The translations under genes were made by a program, and so were the position numbers. From Cutaneotrichosporon cavernicola (taxonomy: Eukaryota; Basidiomycota; Tremellomycetes; Trichosporonales; Trichosporonaceae): a stretch of DNA of 64,000 bases. The first letter of the stretch is position 1; every line of letters begins with the position of its first letter. Location of the stretch: positions 2,666,001 through 2,730,000 of the forward strand of contig NC_083394.1 of the NCBI RefSeq assembly GCF_030864355.1, written 5' to 3'. Shown here piece by piece: positions 32,252 through 42,145 of the stretch. The notes under the pieces are model-generated. The model made no database searches. It saw nothing but the letters and a program-made list of their open reading frames with translations, and was not told the origin of the DNA.

Positions 32252-34899
32252 ATGTCCGGGCCGAGGACGAACTCAAACCATTTTGACAACTCCGGTGGGC
32301 GGCGCCGCTTACACATCCCAACCCTACCTCCCACTGGAATCCAGTTCCAACGTTCACCCGAGCGGCAGGATAGCCTTGGAAGTCCAACTGCAACAACATT
32401 AGGCAGAATCTCCCTAGAGCCATCTTTGTTTTCTCAGGCTCAGAGAAGCATTTGGAGCACTGGGACTTTCGCGGATCTTAACCACATGAATCGACAAGCT
32501 GCCACGCCCTCACATGCATATCCTTCCCTGCCGCTCGCCGATCCTCCTGCAAACGCGATTCCCTCTATTACTGTGAGGCCCGCCACCCCCCAAACTCTAC
32601 CGATGACACCTCGTGAGCATCCAGCAAGCGGTTTCCTCCAACCTCCCGGCGGGAAACTGAAGCAACACGTACCGGACATGTCCTCGCCAACCCAGAACCC
32701 TCAAGGTCCTATTGGCAGTCTTTCAAATCCTACGTACGGTCATACCTCTCCCCCTCAGGCCCCTCCTCTATTCAGTCCTCCTCCAGGGCTTGCGACACAT
32801 TCACCGAAAACGCACATGGGCAGCAATCGTGACGGCCCTGGCGGACCTAGCCATGTTGTCGCTGGTTCCAACCCTTACTTCCCCAATCATATGTCTTCCT
32901 TGAGCAACCAACGCCAGTTTCCCAGAGAAAGCGTGTCGGCTCGCCAGTCTCCCCAAGCGGTTCAATATGGCCAACCCTTCTACCCCAATTACATGCACCT
33001 TCGGTACGGAGTCGCCATCCAGGCCAATACTGTCCCCTCCACGCCTGCGGCAACCTGCCTGCCTTCTGGGTACTTTCAAGGCAGCAATGGCATGCAGCCG
33101 CAGCAATACCCCTACAGAAACGTGTGCCCAGCCCAGAGACTACCCCAATTCCCACCTCCACGTGAAACGTACGGTGTCCATGCCCCACCATACGCTCCCA
33201 ATCCCGTGGTCTTCACTACTCACCCTCCATACAACAGTCCAGGATCTTCATATGCCCAACAGCATCATGCCCAAGAGCAATACTTAAGACTACAATATGC
33301 ACAGCAACAACAACACAGCCCCCCGACCTATCAAGGCTTCGTCCTCCAACAAGCCTATCCTCAGCTCGAGACTCCCTACTGTCAGCCCCAGACTCTCCAC
33401 TTTCGGTCCCAGACCCTTGGCAGCTCTCCAAGCTACAGGCCCGGCGCCGTCGTTGAGCCAGAACCAAATTCGCGCGGCCCTGTCAATACCGAAACCGTCC
33501 ACCTCAACGGTCGTATTGTCGAACCAGGTCTGAACTCTCCGATGTCGCGTGGCCATCGGGAGGGAACATACAACGACGATCTTCCCCACTACCCAGGTCA
33601 CATCGCAGACGTACGCCGAAGCGATGGCCACGATCCAAAAGAAATCAAGCATCATTATCCTCCCGCTGGGAACATCCTCGGCATCACCCATGATCCTATC
33701 ATTGCAAATGGGCCCCCTCCGGTACCGGGTACCCCATTGGCGACTCAAGGCGATCAAAACCATCCAGATGACTTGAACAGTGGGTCATCCCCGACTGCCA
33801 GGTCATATTCTTCCGTATCTGAACCAGACGGCGACCGTCTGAAAATCCTTCCTCCCGACATCCGCCTAGCCTTGGATAACTGGGCGAGCGAACGGACGAA
33901 ATACTATCGTCTTGAGATGGGTGGAAGCCATGGCGACGTCCAGCATGACCCCAAGTTCACCATCACAAGGGCCCAACATCTGAACAACATTTTCATCGAC
34001 GAGTATAACAAGCTCAAAGAGGAGAACGAATCGGCTCAGGGCCAACTCGACAACGCACTCAAAGCATTGAAAGTCAAACGAGACCTTTTAAGTGACCTCA
34101 CTCGAAGTCGGCGGCATATCCAGAAACTGAAAGCGGAGAAGGTCATTCTCGAGAAGCAACGTGACGGTTTCCAAGAGAAGGCCGACCGACTTGGGCTAAC
34201 AGAAAGGCAGCGCGACGGCATCCCTGCGGAGCTTGCCGCCACCACTAAGGAGCGTGATGATCTCCAGATGCAGCTTGCTGCCATCAAGAAGGAGTGCGAC
34301 GAGCTTCAGGTGGAAAACGACCTCCTTGCCACAAACGTCGCGAACCAGTTTTCTCCGACTTACAATGGTTTCGAAGTGCTTCTGAATAGCAACGACCATC
34401 TCGACTCCGATGGACAACAGGTTGAGGACAATGGGAAGCCAAAGAGTGAGGAAGGCGACCACGGTCACAGAGTGGCAGCCCATGAGGAAGACCAGCCTGC
34501 CGACGAACGGTACTCAACATCTAGACCGTGACTGACATTAGCAATCCTGTAGAACAACCCGCTCTCAAGAAGAAGAAGCAGAAGGAGAATGCCAAGAGGA
34601 TAGAGAAAAATAATGCCAAGAGGAGAGAGGAAAAGAATGCCAAGAAGGTTCCAGTTCCGGCAAACGATCTGGACGGAGCGCCGCCTAACGATGCGAAAAC
34701 CTCGAACCAACTGTCGATCGCGAAGAGTGGACCATCCGGCATGCCCCATCTTGGAGACAGGGAAAGCACCTCGAGTCCGATTAGCTCCGAGGCACCACAG
34801 GATTGTTGGAGGGCATGCAATGAGGAAGAGTATTGCAGTGATGGGGGGAGCTGTGACGAGCGTTGCCGGAGCGAGGGCTATTGGAGTTATGAAGACTAG
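32252..34899 (+). CDS. intact orphan protein: Pro/Gln/Ser-rich, coiled coil, charged tail
   Basis: Exons 32252-34509 and 34542-34899 join to 871 residues. The 32-nt intron starts GTACTC and ends CTGACATTAG, matching the local branch-acceptor consensus, and splicing rescues the frame past a stop at 34529. Residues 1-530 are Pro/Ser/Gln/Tyr/His-rich low complexity. Residues ~584-696 are a strong coiled coil (NKLKEENES, LKVKRDLLSDLTRSRRHIQKL, ECDELQVENDLL). Residues from ~753 are a Lys-rich segment (KKKKQKENAKRIEKNNAKRREEKN), then a short Cys-containing acidic end (DCWRACNEEEYC, GSCDERC). No family is recognised. A transposase remnant lies immediately downstream. The long intact frame plus one consensus intron argues that it is expressed. 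Confidence 0.7.
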
Positions 34900-34911
34900 T
34901 GCAGTTTTCTA

Positions 34912-35209
34912 GAGTAACATGTAAAGCGTGCCATGGATGCCCACTTACATGAATGGCAGAGGCTGGGCTACAACAACCGCCAACTCACCACACCTCAATC
35001 CTATCGAGCATGAATGGGCTGAGCTTAAACGGCGTCTGAATCTGCTTCCGGAGCGCCCAGGTGGCCTCGATGGGCTTTGGGAGGCTTACCAGCAGGTGTG
35101 GAATGAGATTACACAGTCATCCTTCAACACACTTGTAGACAGTATGTGGGAGAGAAGAAACGCAGTCTACAAGGTCAGAGGAGGTGAACCAGAGGGTAAT
35201 GAAGTCTAA
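34912..35209 (+). mobile_element. Tc1/mariner-type transposase remnant, frameshifted
   Basis: Frame from 34928 contains NSPHLNPIEHEWAELKRRL followed by LWEAYQQVWNEI and LVDSMWERRNAVYKVRGG. This is the C-terminal end of a DDE transposase of the Tc1/mariner superfamily, where the SPDLNPIE block carries the last catalytic Glu. The preceding family segment (a His...Trp stretch read as MDAHLHEWQRLGYNN) is in another frame, so a frameshift separates the two. Nothing of the N-terminal two thirds was seen, and no terminal inverted repeats were identified. It is therefore a dead fragment. It starts 13 nt after the stop of the orphan gene. Confidence 0.75.
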
Positions 35210-35681
35210 GCCCTCTCGCTCCCTTATATTATAGCTGACACCCTCATCTGCCTTTTGCTGTGTTTTCAAAGTTTAGGCATCAGACCTTGTAACTCTAGAG
35301 AAGCGATTGTATTATAACCCTCGCGTTAGCACATGGGCATGTAGTTGCTGGCGGTAGTCTAATTGAAGCTGTTAAGAATGTGTCAGAGCATCCCGGATGA
35401 CATTCTAGGACGCTTAACTAAGCAGGTGTGGAGTAACTTGGTTGAGCAGCTTCTCTGACCACGCTGTGGGTTTCATTCGATTTCCTTTCTTGACTGCCAC
35501 GTTCGCTGGGCCATCTTCTTCTGACCACCCGTTGGCTCTGGGCCTCTCACATCAACACCACTTTTGTACTGTATTTTCCTCAACACTGTCTCCATTCCGT
35601 CTCCCTTCTCTTCCCTCTTGCTACACCCTCTCTGAGCGATATAGCTTCATCTCTACGTCCGGATGTGCTCTTGTAGTTTGC
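35210..35681. promoter_or_regulatory. spacer with pyrimidine-rich leader-like tract
   Basis: No gene. From about 35450 to 35680 the sequence is CT-rich in the style of the intact promoters in this window and leads to the ATG at 35682 of the next, broken gene. Confidence 0.4.
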
Positions 35682-37096
35682 ATGTCAGCCGCAAGACCCA
35701 CCCACAAAATGCCGACCGACACACAATCGTCGACTATACGAGCCCAGGAACCTTTCTCTCCAGGTCTCTCGTTTTTCTCAAGCCTCCAAAAGTTACACCG
35801 GTTCCTTACTACCCCAAACAACCTTCGTGAGCTCCGTCCCCGGAAGAAAACTATGCTATCCAACGACATCTCTGCAAGCCCCGCCATAACATCTACAGTA
35901 CCTCCCCCGCTACTCCTTCCTCAACCGCACCTTCCCTCACTGTTAGTGAACCCGGCTCCATCGACTCGCAGGAAACCTTCAGACCAAGCAGGCAGACTGC
36001 CAGCCGAACCCCTGGCCCTTGGAACATCAAAGCAAACGCCCCAGCTGACGTCGTATACACCGCCAACCACAGTACCCGGCCCAACCTCGCGCATCTAGAG
36101 TTGCCCAGTTCCACCAGCTTCTCTGGTAACGCTTTGCGCAACGGCACATCTGTCAAGGCTTCTGTGCAACGAGGTGGGTCCCAGCCGTGGTTGTCGTACG
36201 CCTCTGTCAAGTGAATTCAGATGTCGCATTGACTGCAAGTTCCTTCTGTGGAAGCCAATTTTCCTCATTCATCGCCTCTTCCCTAGAGTCAGCCCTCGCC
36301 GGCGGCCTGCAATACGGCTCAGCAAAGCAGAGGCGGGGCCATCATCTATAGGGGCACGGACACTTCCCCTCCCAACGGCTTCGAAGTGTTTCCAGAACCC
36401 AACATTCTGGACGGGGATGGCGAGATTATGCCCGATAGGCCACGGCCAGCATGTACCTACCAATAAAGGTCTCAAGTTGGCCCTGCTTCTGTACGTACGA
36501 CCGAGAGAGAGGAGTAGCAGTTGGGGTTAACATTACAACAAGGCTCCCTCTAAGAAGTCGATACCCGCTTTCTTTCCGTAGTTCCCCTTTGGGGTTCAAG
36601 CAGTCACGCCCATTCGATACCACGCCAACCTACCGAAGTCCTCGTCTTCATAGGCATTCCGGTGCCTACATTCTGGGGTCCTGCTTGGCACGACAACCTC
36701 TGTGCGACAGTCGAAGTGCAGCAGGGCGACGGCAGTGACGTCGACCAGATCGTCCTCGATGATGCTCTCCACAATGTCAAACTCCTCCAGCGGGAGATCC
36801 ATTTGACCAGAAAGCAGGTTGAGCTCGTCAGGGAGGCAAGTGTTTCGTGGAAGCGCCATACCATCGCGGCCACTCAAAACGACGCTCAAGCCGAGCAACG
36901 ATGTCTGCATGGATCTCACCAACAGCTACTCGCGATACATCAACAGGCTCTGGAAAAACTTGACAGGATGGCGAATAAACGCTTTGGCTCCAACGCTGTC
37001 TCGCGGAGACTCAATGGGAGTGGGATATCCTCAGGAAAAAACGGCATCGCTCCACCAAAGTCTAACCGAAGCCCAACATGGACGTGGCATGGCTAG
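35682..37096 (+). pseudogene. frameshifted orphan gene, Ser/Pro-rich then coiled coil
   Basis: An ATG after a leader-like tract opens a Ser/Thr/Pro-rich frame. Protein-like reading then moves to a second frame (about 35900-36213, with SIDSQETFRPSRQT and NLAHLELPSSTSF), to a third after GTCAAGTGA at 36207-36215 (SDVALTASSFCGSQ), to another near 36340 (TDTSPPNGFEVFPEPNILDGDGE), and ends in a coiled-coil-like frame (about 36660-37096, with LDDALHNVKLLQREIHLTRKQ). One switch happens within about 5 nt, which no intron can explain. Composition and order match the intact neighbour at 32252, so this is probably a recently broken relative. No family is recognised. Confidence 0.5.
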
Positions 37097-37523
37097 TCAA
37101 GAGAACATCATCACCTGTCAAGATCCTAGGCACCGTCGTCCATTACCCGGTCTATGAGACCGAAGACCAAACCAATGGCCATGCATCCGAGCAGTGTCAC
37201 AGTGGAGCCATTGTAGAATTGGACGAACCCGGAGTGTGCCATAGTGAAACTGTAATGCATTTGTGCTAGTGCCAGGAATAGTGCTGTGGTCTGTGCCACG
37301 GGACCAAAACGCCGAAGCGCCGGGAGAGTTGGGTGATGACCGTCGAGATTCAACTCTCCTCCACCGGCAAGTACCAACAACCACATACACCTCCACACCT
37401 TCGCACACCCGCGCACTCATACAGAGCGGCAACGCTGCTTCAAATACCAAACGCGGACTTCCCGCGACCGCCCCCGGCGTACCCTAGATCCGAGTCCGCG
37501 CGAGAGATCAGAGAGTAGTCAAA
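37097..37523. promoter_or_regulatory. spacer and upstream region of SMB1
   Basis: No gene. It contains the 3' remains of the preceding pseudogene and the leader of SMB1. Confidence 0.45.
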
Positions 37524-38759
37524 ATGGTGAGTGACCGTTGTTGTGACGCGTGTGTACCTCCAGGGCGCGCCTGTACGTGCGCAACTTGCGCGCGTCGGCC
37601 GCGTCTCTCCAATAATCTACGCCGGAAGCTTGAGCAGAGCGTCAACGATGCTGCGGGAGCTCTGCAAGCTGTACTGTGGATGCGCGTGACAGTGTTATTG
37701 TTATGACTCGAGTGACCTTCCTCCGCCTCCACCGCCCCTTTATGACGCACAGTCTACCTTCTATCGGTCTCGTTCGTGCTAACCCCAGCCGCCCCCCAAG
37801 GCCAAGCACTCGAAGATGGTGACGCTGTTGCACTACCGTCTCAAGGTGACGCTCAACGACGGCCGCCAGCTCGTGGGTCAGATGCTCGCATACGACAAGC
37901 ACATGAACTTTGTGCTGGCCGAGTGCGAGGAGTTTAGAACGGTCAAGGTAGGTGCGAGCATGTGCGGGTAGCGCAGAGAATGCGTCTGCAGTGCGCTGCT
38001 TGGAAAGGGGAGGGAATGGGAAGGCAGCGGCTCCAGCTACATGATTAGCTGGCCAACTTCTCAAAGCTGCCTTGTCTCTTCCCCTTCCTCTCTGCGTCTC
38101 CTGCAGGCAGCGCATCGAGCTCCACAGTCAGGACTGAACTGATACCAGGGCAAGAAGACCAAGGACACGCCGGCCGGCGAGCCAACCCCAACGGTGCAGC
38201 AGAAGCGCACGCTTGGCCTCGTCATCCTGCGCGGCGAGACGATCGTGAGCGTGTCCGTCGAGGGCCCGCCTCCCGCCACATCGGAGGGACCAGGCATCGC
38301 TGCTGGCCCAGGTCGCGGCGTACCTGCCGGCCGTGGGATGCCGCTCGGCGGCGGGGCTGGCGCCCCGGCCATGGCAGCGCGTCCTATGCCTTACGCGCGC
38401 CCACCACCGGGCTTCCCTCCGGGGATGGCGCCGCCGCCAGGGATGCCACCTGGGTTCCCCCAGGGAATGCCTCCTGGGTAAGTCGGAGTGAACGGTGTCG
38501 AGCGATGGAGTAGACAAAGGGGCTGCGACGGAGCGCAGGCACACGAGAGTTCAACCTAGAGGAGGCAGCTCAAGAGAGCAGTCGTGCAGAAGAAGAGGGA
38601 ATGGAGAGCAGGTTTGATCCCCGTGCTAGCAGCTGACATCAGAATGCCGCCTGGATTCCGTCCGCCCGGGGGACCTCCCGGCTTCCCTCCTGGGTAAGTC
38701 CCGCGTTCAGCTCTTTGAAGTTAGTTGACAACAGATTTCCGCCCCGTCCCCCCGCATAG
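37524..38759 (+). CDS. SMB1: small nuclear ribonucleoprotein SmB
   Basis: Core Sm-ring protein of U1, U2, U4 and U5 snRNPs. Exons 37524-37526, 37789-37947, 38149-38477, 38643-38693 and 38735-38759 join to 188 residues. The first coding exon is the ATG alone, followed directly by GTGAGT; the 262-nt intron ends CTAACCCCAG. The Sm fold is clear: [34 protein letters not shown] with the ECEEFR block (Sm1), then [21 protein letters not shown] (Sm2). The C-terminal half is Gly/Pro/Met-rich ([18 protein letters not shown]), the usual SmB tail. Introns 3 and 4 each interrupt a repeated PPGG codon context in the tail. Confidence 0.95.
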
Positions 38760-39338
38760 ATGATTCGTAGCGTTTAGTACTTGCCGTGTTCTTGCATCGC
38801 TGGCTGTGTATCGAGCAGGTGTGGAGGGACGGCCGTAGTCAGGTTGCGCATCGTACGAGTTCCGCGAGCTGCAGAAAATGCAGAAGATCCAGTGGATCCC
38901 AATCTACTGTGCTGTTCCCGACTCGACTGGGTATCTGGCCTCTGGAGCTGGAACCCTCATTGCATTGCTTTCATTCCCATTTCCTCTCTGTTCTTGTCGG
39001 AAGCGTCGGTCGCTCGCACTCTCCCCGCCTTTCCGGTGTGTTCGCCTTGGCGTTCTTGACTGTACGATTCCACTGGCGGCATCCATTCAGCGCCGGGGTG
39101 TCTCCATCTCGAGATCGAAGGAACGTGTTAGACTGTCTCGCGCCTTGCGCCTTATATCCTAGCACGATATTACCTAAGGCGCATGTAAACAACAAGACGG
39201 TCGTCCTTCACTTTTCTCTTCTCACTTTCCTACCTTGCACCTCTCTCTCCCTCTCCATCGCGTTCCCTCCTCACTTGTGTTTTGTCTGTGTCTCTCTCCA
39301 ACGTACAGTACTTTTGGCCCCACTCACCATTTAGCCAA
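38760..39338. promoter_or_regulatory. spacer and leader of the nucleotidyltransferase-fold gene
   Basis: No gene. An open frame from about 38786 has no protein-like character. The last 120 bp are pyrimidine-rich leader. Confidence 0.45.
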
Positions 39339-40757
39339 ATGGGAGGCAACGCCTTCGCCATCCCTGGCGCACGCCTCTCCATCGCCGAGTACGAGGCCCT
39401 CCGCGTCCACCTCCTCTCGCGCCTCGACGCCTTCGATCCCATTGACGCGGCACCATACCTCGGCTCCAAGGCGAGCCATGGCGACATCGACGTCTTGGTC
39501 GGATGGGACAAGGCGGCGTGGGAGAGCGGCAAGGGCCACGGCATGGGCAGGGTGAACAAGCCCAGCACGAACGAGACCTCGCTTCGCTCAGCCCTCGCTG
39601 CCGCGGGGGTTGAGGACGTCTCCCTCGCCACCCAGCGGGAAATGATCGCGGTCTGGTCCGACACGGTTGCCGCTCAGATTGGTGGCACGCACTGGTCTCG
39701 CTCTGGGGGACAGGTGAGCGTCGCGGTTCCCCTCAAGGTTGTTCACGAAGCTGTGGAGCTGTACGCGCCCGGGAAGTCCCTGTCCGCCGCGGACAAGCTC
39801 TTCCGTGCGCCGAAGGATATGCAGTTCGAGGAGTTTGCACCCAGCTCCAGCTCCAACGGGGCCCAGACTACCGTTACCGCGGTCGCCTCTAAATCAGGCC
39901 GCAATCGCCTCTCGGACAACCACCCCTTCTCCGACCTCCAACCCAACACCTTCGTCCAGGTTGACCTCATCTTCCTCCCTCCCGCCGGCGTATCCTTCCA
40001 ACGCTTCGCACACGCCTACGGCGTGACCATCCTCCTCCTCTCCCAACTTATCCGGCGTGCGAGTTCTTGCCGCGATTTCGTGCTCCAAGGCCACCGGGCA
40101 GTTTTACATTGGGTACCGTACCCCGGATGTCCCAAGGCCGAAGTACACTTAACGCACGAGCCGAGCGCATTGTGCGAGTACTTGGGCCTGAGCTATGAGA
40201 AGTGGGGGAACCTCACGCCGGGTACGACTGAGGACTTGTTCGCGTGGTTCGCGGACTGTGAGGAGGACTGTCGCGCTGCCAAGGGACTGAGTGAGATGGC
40301 CAAGTATGGGCTTGTTGGCGGGACATACAGACGGCAAGGAGGGAGTAGTCGTCTGTCTGCCCTCGATGAGTTTGGAGACTGGTTGCGCCGGCAGGGGTGG
40401 GTGCCTGAGAAGAAGGAGGCGAAGGTTGAGAAGAGCCAGAAGGAGATCGAGGCTGAGCCGGCCAAGGACGAGAAGAAGCAGGACCCGCTGTCAAGAGTTC
40501 ATCCGGACTCGCCGCGCCCGCTGCCGAGTCATCATGCCGAACTCGTTCGCTACTGGGGCAAGGAGGCCGAATATACTGCGGCTGTCGAGGCGATTCGACC
40601 CTTCGCCGAGCAGCACTGGGCCGGTGTTGAAAAACGCAAGGCTAGGACGGAACGAAAGGCTGCCGAGGCTGACGCGAACGGCACGCTCGAAACCAGCGAT
40701 AAGGTCGGCACCAAGGAGCTCGTCCCCGGCTGCGCCAATATCTGCATTGCATCGTAG
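39339..40757 (+). CDS. nucleotidyltransferase-fold protein of unknown role
   Basis: A single open frame of 472 residues from the ATG in context CCAAATGGGA. Residues ~43-56 read GSKASHGDIDVLVG, the GS...DxD nucleotide-binding and metal signature of the nucleotidyltransferase superfamily (pol beta/TUTase-like). A Ser/Asn-rich insert follows near residue 165, then a conserved-looking block DLIFLPPAG..FQRFAHAYG and a possible second acidic strand. The C-terminal 120 residues are charged and helical (EKKEAKVEKSQKEIE, VEKRKARTERKAAE). Substrate unknown; this type occurs as an uncharacterised protein in fungi. A short intron inside the region near 40060-40120 cannot be ruled out. The 3' end converges on the C2H2 gene. 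Confidence 0.75.
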   Translation: MGGNAFAIPGARLSIAEYEALRVHLLSRLDAFDPIDAAPYLGSKASHGDIDVLVGWDKAAWESGKGHGMGRVNKPSTNETSLRSALAAAGVEDVSLATQREMIAVWSDTVAAQIGGTHWSRSGGQVSVAVPLKVVHEAVELYAPGKSLSAADKLFRAPKDMQFEEFAPSSSSNGAQTTVTAVASKSGRNRLSDNHPFSDLQPNTFVQVDLIFLPPAGVSFQRFAHAYGVTILLLSQLIRRASSCRDFVLQGHRAVLHWVPYPGCPKAEVHLTHEPSALCEYLGLSYEKWGNLTPGTTEDLFAWFADCEEDCRAAKGLSEMAKYGLVGGTYRRQGGSSRLSALDEFGDWLRRQGWVPEKKEAKVEKSQKEIEAEPAKDEKKQDPLSRVHPDSPRPLPSHHAELVRYWGKEAEYTAAVEAIRPFAEQHWAGVEKRKARTERKAAEADANGTLETSDKVGTKELVPGCANICIAS

Positions 40758-40997
40758 TGCCTTGCGCTGCCCCGACCTCACACCCATGAATGTCCCAACG
40801 CATGACCTCAGGTATCAAAGTCTACGAGGCTGAGCACCTGCGCTGGTCACCACCTATCACCTGTATCCTGTTCCGATCTGTCGCAATACCATCTAGAGAC
40901 ACCTGTACTGCACTGTAGCTGTTGTCGCGCGTGAATACATTGTGGCCGTCTATGCAACTCTCGTACAATACTCAGTTCCACCCATCCTAGCAAACGT

Positions 40998-41705
40998 CTA
41001 CTTTCCCGTTCCCCAGTCAAACCCGACCCCACCAGCGCTCACGCGTCGCGGAGTATCGGCGACTCCGAACTGCAGAGACCGACGCGGTGACGCAGAGACG
41101 TTCGAGTCAGCCGTAGGCGGTGGCGGCTGCGTGGGTGGTAGCATGCTATTGGGCGGCGAGACGAGGGCGCCCGAGCTGGCCTCGGAGGGTTGAGAGGGTG
41201 GCTGACGCTGGGCGGCAGGCGGGAGGGAAGGTAGGACAGAGAAAGGTTGGCTTGGGCAAGGTTGGGAGAGCTGGAGCGGTTGTGTGGGCAGAGGAATCTG
41301 GGAGAGTGGTGTCGAGCTCACAGGCCGGCGTACCGGACTCGGCGAGCGTAGGAACGCGTCAAAGTCGACCTCGCCAACGCCAACGCCAACATCGAGGCCC
41401 AGATCAGAGACGTCAGCTGGGGGAAGGAAGTCGTCGATTGACGGTCTTGAGGCGTGCCCGCTCCGTTGCGACTGGCTAGAGGTAGAGAATGATGGTGGGA
41501 AGGGGAGTGTACTGTCGGTGTCGTCTAGGACCCAGCCGCCGTTCGTGCGCCGCCGCTTCGCAACGGGGATGTATACTGGTCGCTCGGCTGAGATATGGTC
41601 GCGGAGATGGGAGGAGAGGGCGGCCAGAGTTGGGTGGGAGGCGGTACAGTAGTCCCACCGGCAGAAGAAGGCGGGGGAAGGCGTTGGTGCGTCGGGTGCG
41701 AGCAT
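40998..41705 (-). CDS. small C2H2 zinc-finger protein
   Basis: A single exon of 235 residues. Residues ~15-36 hold one finger with spacing C-X4-C-X12-H-X3-H (FCRWDYC...LSSHLRDH), the wider Cys spacing seen in RSC/AFT-like and GLI-type fingers. A basic KRRR follows near residue 50. The rest is Ser/Pro/Gln-rich and disordered, with an acidic phospho-like patch. Transcriptional or chromatin role is inferred from the finger alone. It shares a 440-bp divergent promoter with VPS25. Confidence 0.7.
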   Translation of the reverse strand: MLAPDAPTPSPAFFCRWDYCTASHPTLAALSSHLRDHISAERPVYIPVAKRRRTNGGWVLDDTDSTLPFPPSFSTSSQSQRSGHASRPSIDDFLPPADVSDLGLDVGVGVGEVDFDAFLRSPSPVRRPVSSTPLSQIPLPTQPLQLSQPCPSQPFSVLPSLPPAAQRQPPSQPSEASSGALVSPPNSMLPPTQPPPPTADSNVSASPRRSLQFGVADTPRRVSAGGVGFDWGTGK

Positions 41706-42145
41706 CCCGGGCCTTGATTGGGAAGGCGATGGGAAAGAGCTACGCGGTTTTTACGGGTATTCTGTTCGCCTTGGTGGCCCGTAGATGATAATGAGCAGGA
41801 GATGGTAAAGGGGGTGGTGAGGGCGCGGCGAAGGAAGGTGGGAGGACAGCTCCGCCGAGGACACCTGGCCGTGGAGCTGCAAGACGAGGTGCGCGAGGGT
41901 GGTGGTGGATACAGTGATGCAATAGGCGAGGAGGATGAACGAAGAGATGCGAGATGAGGTGTGTGATGGAGAGATGGAGAGATGGAGAGATGACTGGCGA
42001 GACGGCGAGTAATGTGAGAAAGTCGCGCGTCTGGTGGTCAGGTACCTGGATTTGGTGGAGGTCTCACCGACCAGTTCGTGCTTCGGCCCGCCTCCGGCCT
42101 ATATCCACACACGATTTGTCAACCGTTGCCCTCAACAACACTGTC
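41706..42145. promoter_or_regulatory. divergent promoter between the C2H2 gene and VPS25
   Basis: Start codons at 41705 (minus) and 42146 (plus) face away from each other. A short GAGATG-type repeat (GAGATGGA units) lies near 41969-41990. Confidence 0.5.

Noticed and set aside
38786..39334. 182-codon plus-strand frame before the nucleotidyltransferase-fold gene
   Set aside because: Overlaps the pyrimidine-rich leader and lacks conserved features.
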